Shown here piece after piece: positions 59,218 through 64,000 of a stretch of 64,000 nucleotides of DNA. The translations under genes and the position numbers were made by a program. Below the pieces are notes generated by a model. It was not told the origin of the DNA and did not search any database. It worked only from the letters and a program-made list of their open reading frames with translations. How positions within the stretch are numbered: position 1 is the first letter of the stretch; the number at the start of each line of letters is the position of its first letter. The stretch is from NCBI GenBank assembly GCA_947000775.1, contig CAMQGK010000144.1:9837001-9901000 (forward strand). The letters are read 5' to 3'. The DNA comes from Pterois miles. Its lineage: Eukaryota; Chordata; Actinopteri; Perciformes; Scorpaenidae.

Positions 59218-60845
59218 TGTAGCCTACTCCTCCTAGAGCAGCATCACAACCATAAAACATGACGGTAGTTCAAAATGAAGGGAACTAGTGACTTTTTCAT
59301 CAAGAGAAATGTCCCGGCCCTGAACGGCATCACCGGCGGAGCACCGCTCCCTCACCTGTCTCCCTGGTCCCCGTAAGAAGCCTAAACCTGAACATGGCAC
59401 TGGATTCATTTCACAAGATGGGAGGGCAAAAAGAGTGAGTGTGCAACTGTATGTGACCCTTCTGTATATTTAATACCACGAGGCAACTTTACCACTAATG
59501 CCTTCTCTGCTCTGATGATCGCAAACGGAGCGCATCTCTCTCACTTGACTTTTCACTCACCAAGCACATATAATATTACACTGCTTTGATTCCATTGTTA
59601 TATGCAAAAATATGCTGTAGGTAGACAAGTAAACTCACTATCAACGCGTCCAGGTGACCCACCCTATTTTCCCAATAATGCGGTCCCAATCCAGTTTGAA
59701 AGAGATTTTTTCACAGCAATATGAAATAGATAAACAGAGGGAATTATAACCTGTTTAACTTCCTAACAAAAAACAGTTTGCAAACTGTTATAAAGAAGTG
59801 TGTTGAAATGCATGAGTTTTTTTCTTTTTTTACTTGGTAACATGAATCATTGAAATTCACTGGTATTGGTATTGACTACTAAATATTTGGTATTGTGACA
59901 TCCCGAGTGTAGGCCTATGGGAACTAACAAAATGCTTAAAATGTGTCATTGTGGTACCAAAAGGCACAGTGAAAAATTTTGGGTCCACGAAAGTTATGTG
60001 CTGGTGCACCAGTGCAACCACTGTAAAAAGTTAGTCTGGAACCCTGCGTCATTACACACTCGCTCCCTCATCTAATGAATCGCTTCAGACTTGCACGGCC
60101 TGTCTGGCCCCTGTGCTCCAGCTGGGCTCGTCCTATCATTTCTAAAAAGTCAACAGATGGTAGGTCTTTCTCCTTCACTTCCCTCATCTCACAGAGTGGT
60201 CTGTGGTCTGTCTACCCATCCTAAGGAATCACCCACAGTTTCTACCTTTAAAATCATGCTCAAATCATTGCTTACGTAATTGATACTCTCATCATTCCCC
60301 TCCTTCACTCTCTAAGTGACCTTACTTTCCTCACCTCAACACCCCAAGGCCGGTACTTCAACGTCCCTCACCCCATCCACAGTCGGCACCACCCAACTGA
60401 AATGAAACATTTAGACTGAAGTAAAACTGCTGTGACTCACTCTTGGCTCGAGTTTGTATTTCGGTTTCTCTTTGCCTTCTGCAACTCGTGCCCTTGTCTG
60501 CGCCGATTCTCCAATTAATGCATTTCACATTCTTTCTGTCCCCCCACCCCAGTCTCTAGGGAGCAACACACCCCACTCAGGGCTGTGCTGCGCATCTTCT
60601 GGGTGTGTTGCTTTTCTATCCTTGTACTAACCTTTGACCACCTGGCTGCAATTCCTCCATGTCTCAGTTCTCTAATGGCATCTTATCCCCACAGCAAGGG
60701 CTGCAGAGTCACTAGTGATGTGTCATCAGAGCATGAAAACCCATATTTTCAGATAACACTCAATGACCAGCCTAACATCATCCTTACAATTCCCTCATAC
60801 GCGTCTTTACGCAGTATAGTTTTCAGTGTTCATCCATCCATTATT
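59217..60845. other. Mostly unique DNA, possible transposon end and LINE relic
   Basis: 59960-60045 ('gctggtgcaccagtgcaacc', 'gtctggaaccctg') resembles, from memory, the terminus of a hAT-like element. The frame at 60091-60279 ends STHPKESPTVSTFKIMLKSL, which is reminiscent of the C-terminal end of some LINE ORF2 proteins but too short to trust. No host gene supported. Confidence 0.35.
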
Positions 60846-61135
60846 TGGGGATAGAGCGGGTCGTCCATCGGAGGGTCGGTGGTTTGATCCCCGGCTGCTT
60901 CAGTCACATGTCGTTTTGTCCTTGAGCAAGACCCAAATTGCTCCCAAAGGCATAGCTGTCGGTGTGTAAATGAGTATTTATTTTAGATCCTGATGGGCAA
61001 AGTTGGCAGTTAGCAGTCTCTGCCATCAGTGTATGAATGTGTGTGTGAATGGGTGGATGTGACCTGTGGTGTAAAGCACTTTGCGTGGTCAGAAGACTAG
61101 AAAAGTGCTATATAAATGCAAGTCCATTTACCATT
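60846..61135 (+). mobile_element. tRNA-derived SINE (second family), plus strand
   Basis: A-box-like GATAGAGCGGGTCGTCC at 60850-60866 and B-box-like GGTTTGATCC at 60881-60890. The body contains 'tgagcaagac' and 'gtgtgtaaatgagta', shared with the reverse element at 61985-62138. The 3' end 'gctatataaatgcaagtcca' and 'tttaccatt' is, from memory, a frequent fish SINE/LINE tail. Confidence 0.75.
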
Positions 61136-61749
61136 ATTTATATGGTATATGCTAATATTTACCTGTTGCAACCTGTTCTGGATAAGAGTATCTATTTTGT
61201 GCTTTCTTTGTGTTGTAGAGTATTGTATATTGATTTGCTAACGCCATGGAAACAAACTGGCTATTATTCACGTTTGCTATGCCCCTCAAGCTCCAGATTA
61301 GTTTTACAAAACTAACATGCACAAATTAGGAAAGTAATTTTTCTGTTCGTGTATTGTGTAAAGGATTTTGAAGTGCCTCATCTAATCTCATATGGCGTTG
61401 GTGTTTAGCTGTAACCATCTCTGTATCTGTGCTTCTCAATACTTTTCCATTATGTCATAATCAAGTAGCTAAATGCTGTTCAGCTGCATTTTTTTTCGGT
61501 TATTCATCTCACACGTGCTGTAACAGTTTCTATTTGCCCTGTGAAAATATGGGTGACCTATTCTCAGTTCTGTGCCTGAATGCATCCTGTGTTGACACTG
61601 ATGGAGCAGCTGCTGCTGCTCCGCTAACATGCCGTGTAGACATGGTGTCAGGCTAATATTTAGCATCAATTACTGCGTAGTATTCACTGACTTTCTTTGG
61701 TAGTTGCTTTGTTCTCTATTGTGCTTTAGTTTATGTATCTTCTGTATAT
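61136..61749. other. Unique-looking DNA, no gene recognised
   Basis: ORFs 61429-61656 and 61469-61669 overlap on opposite strands without domain content. Confidence 0.45.
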
Positions 61750-61919
61750 TAGCACTATAAACCCAAAGTACAGCTAAGGCTGAATGGAAGGCCATTAGTT
61801 TTTAAGGCATTTGATCATAAAGAACATTTTGAACAAATAAAAGTCAAGGGATTATCATAGTTATTAGAATTCATCCTGTGGGGGAAATTACAATATCTGT
61901 ACCCTACCATACAGGAAAC

Positions 61920-62262
61920 CGTGGATATGAAGTGGACGCAGTCACTGTGACATTACCAATTGGTTTGTGGACTTGAAGCCAAAATACTCATTCACACACC
62001 AATGGCTAGGCCTTTGGGATGATAAGTGGGGTTAATTGTCTTGCTCAGAGACACACTGACATGTGACCGAAGCAACTGGGAATCGAACTGGCGACCTTCC
62101 AATTGGTGGACAACCTGCTCTGCCCTCTGAGCCAGAGGGTCAATCACAAGGTAGCCACGCCCTAAAGCATAGCCTGCTTTATGGTTTTTCCCATAGACTT
62201 CTATACAATCTGACTTCTTTTATGCAACCAGAGGAGTCGCCCCCTGCTGGATATTAGAAAGG
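61920..62262 (+). repeat. Repeat family Y, partial copy carrying a SINE
   Basis: 61920-61984 matches the start of family Y ('gtcactgtgacattaccaat' against 48520-48540) and 62139-62262 its end ('gtcaatcacaaggtagccac', 'gagtcgccccctgctgg'). The interior is missing and replaced by a reverse SINE. Confidence 0.7.
61985..62138 (-). mobile_element. tRNA-derived SINE (second family), minus strand
   Basis: In reverse: A-box-like TGGCTCAGAGGGCAGAGC (62118-62135) and B box GTTCGATTCCC (62078-62088). The body shares 'ggtcacatgt', 'ctgagcaagac' and 'ggtgtgtgaatgagtatt' with 60846-61135. Its 3' tail is truncated. Confidence 0.7.
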
Positions 62263-62480
62263 ATGCAAATTTCATGGCAATCCAGCCAACAGTTGTGAAG
62301 ACATTTCACTCCAAACCACAAAGCCAACTCCATGGTGGCGCTACAGGAAAAGTCACTTTGGATTATCAAAGTCAAAGTAATATTCGTCCTTCGGTAAATA
62401 TGAATGTCTGCACCAAAGTGGCTGACCAGCCGACTAACCAACCAACAGATCTTCATCATCAAATTACAGACAGACAAATA

Positions 62481-64000
62481 GATCATTGATGATGCTATAA
62501 TAAATCATATTAAAGAAAAAGTCTAAATTATAAATCCACTTAATCACTGTCTGACTAAACACCAGCACTATAAACATACTAAAGAGTCTTTATTTGGTTA
62601 ATTTGAACTATTATAGTTATCACATTTGTTCAATCATTTAGAGAGCAGTTCATGTTGGAGCAGTGATCTTTTCTCTGTGTTTTTTTTAATGTAAGATTTT
62701 TTTCAAGACTGAACTCGCAAACAAATATCCTCCATACCCAGACTCTGAAATGTTCTCCATTTCATTTGCAAAAATGGAACAAAATAAACAGCAATTAATG
62801 GGGCCTGAATGGAAAGAGGCATGAGAGAGATGTGAGGCAATGATTCCTGCTTTGAAGGAGGGTTTCTAAGAGCCCTCAGCTCCTTTCATGTATAATAGAG
62901 TAATAAAGCAGGCACTCTCAAGCAGGTACTGTATTTCATTACCATTCCCCCTGGGCTAATCAGTATGCCCTCAGGAATGATTTCCCCATGTTTACCCAAA
63001 GAGTGCAAAATAATAGTGACAGATACTGTGATGAAGAGGGTTAAAATAGTTGAGATTATAGGGGGAATTTGATTGTCGTGGCTTTTCTTCACTGTGCAAA
63101 ATTCTGCAATCATTTTAAAGGCAATGTTTCATCCCACTCCAAAATTGTATTCTCATTTTAAGCTATTTATTAGTCTGTGTGTTTTCTCTAGTATTGAGAG
63201 AAATATTGAAGGATTTTTGCGAGGCCAAAATCAATAGGATAATTCAAGTACAAAGTGTACAAGCCTTTTGTACTAAAACAAAGTGATTACAAGACTGCCA
63301 GCTGATGTTGGTGCTGCCTGCCAGAGGATGTTGTAGAACTTCAAACCCATACTGACTGGCCTAAGGGATGCTGTTTTATTGATTTAACCATGTGACCATG
63401 TGGGAATGATGCAACTGCAACCTGGTCCAGGTCTAAATTTACTACCTGCCAATGCCAGTAAAATCTTGTCTTTACCTCCCCTGAGTCATTATAAGAAGAA
63501 AAAACTGTTGTGTAGTACAACATTTATCTGTACGTTGCTGTAGAAAGAACATACTTCTAAATTTTGTTTCTGCACAACATATCAATATTTCCTTGTTTTT
63601 GTACATATCTCATGTCAGAATTGACAATCATTTCTCTGAGAACTGCTCCAGTAATTTGTTATGACAGCTGGTCCTATCTGAATGAATGTCTGCTGGCAGC
63701 AGGGAGCTCAGACAGAGCTCCAAACACTGACAGCAAGGTGATGAATAAGACATTCATCTTAATGTAAGCAATCTTTAAAAATTAAATAGGCATTACATAA
63801 AAGCAATTACTCAGATGATTCAGATTACTGGAATTATAGAAAATGTCATGTTGGTGTACTTGGTGAAACTCTCAAAATAAAGTCTCCATGGTTACAAAAT
63901 TGGTGTTTGGCAATTCATTACGTGGTTCTAATGAAGCATCATTATTAATATGTTCTGAGCACAATTTTGAATTGCTCTTTGCACATCACCTCTGTCAACA
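62481..64000. other. Unique-looking DNA, no gene recognised
   Basis: No repeat family or open frame with recognisable content. 62690-63120 is an even-composition block lacking repeats, a candidate conserved non-coding segment only by appearance. Confidence 0.45.

Larger units (their letters stand above)
61750..62480 (+). repeat. Repeat family X, copy 3, split
   Basis: 61800-61900 ('gaacaaataaaagtcaaggg', 'gaattcatcctgtggggg') and 62262-62420 ('aatttcatggcaatccagcc', 'catggtggcgctacaggaaa') read as one family X copy, in the opposite orientation to 46160-46480, interrupted by family Y at 61920-62262. Confidence 0.55.

Noticed and set aside
1..64000. CRISPR arrays, operons, prophage or other microbial defence systems
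   Set aside because: No spaced direct-repeat arrays, no dense long ORFs and no ribosome-binding-site pattern. All coding traces are eukaryotic transposons.

Overview
The window reads as ordinary vertebrate nuclear DNA, most likely from a ray-finned fish of the percomorph type. Support for this is the mix of reverse-oriented V-SINE-like elements, several tRNA-derived SINEs, Tc1/mariner, hAT and pogo-type DNA transposons, a Penelope-like fragment, L2/jockey-type LINE pieces, and many long (TG)n, (TA)n and pentamer microsatellites in AT-rich unique sequence. No bacterial or viral gene organisation is present. Repeat family statements made from memory are marked as such, because no database was searched.

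I found no exon of a host protein-coding gene that I can defend. Nearly all open frames are short chance ORFs, or run through microsatellites and transposons. The window is probably intergenic or a large intron.

Layout. 1-7 kb: mostly unique DNA with a TIR element next to a long (TG)n tract, plus two other DNA-transposon relics. 7-9 kb: a nested cluster (repeat family Y broken by a family Z fragment and a V-SINE), then further interspersed repeats. 11.5-12.8 kb: a DNA-transposon relic, a tRNA-Ser-derived SINE and a perfect 15-bp-arm palindrome. 15 kb: a second V-SINE. 18.3-21.6 kb: a stack of DNA transposons, including a 1,039-bp hAT-type element with a perfect 8-bp target duplication inside a family Z copy. 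22-24 kb: a Penelope-like reverse transcriptase fragment, a hAT C-terminal relic and an internally deleted Tc1. 25.9-26.4 kb: a long-TIR element. 30.2-31.6 kb: a decayed full-length Tc1. 32-36.3 kb: a SINE, a 15-bp minisatellite and a LINE 3' end. 38.9-43 kb: an L2-like LINE broken by several insertions, the youngest a 1,549-bp Tc1 with 209-bp inverted repeats and a transposase carrying one apparent frameshift. 45-54 kb: more non-autonomous elements, families X and Y, a second SINE copy and a pogo-like element. 55.7-62.5 kb: a family Z fragment next to a V-SINE, the longest family Y copy, a TIR element with perfect 30-bp ends, and a three-level nest (SINE in Y in X).

Nothing here acts as a pathway or operon. 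The autonomous-type elements (Tc1, hAT, pogo, LINE) could have mobilised the short relatives when active, but every transposase or reverse transcriptase seen is broken. Large repeat-poor stretches (for example 43-45.4 kb, 46.6-48.4 kb, 62.5-64 kb) are where conserved regulatory DNA would most likely lie, but sequence inspection alone cannot show it.
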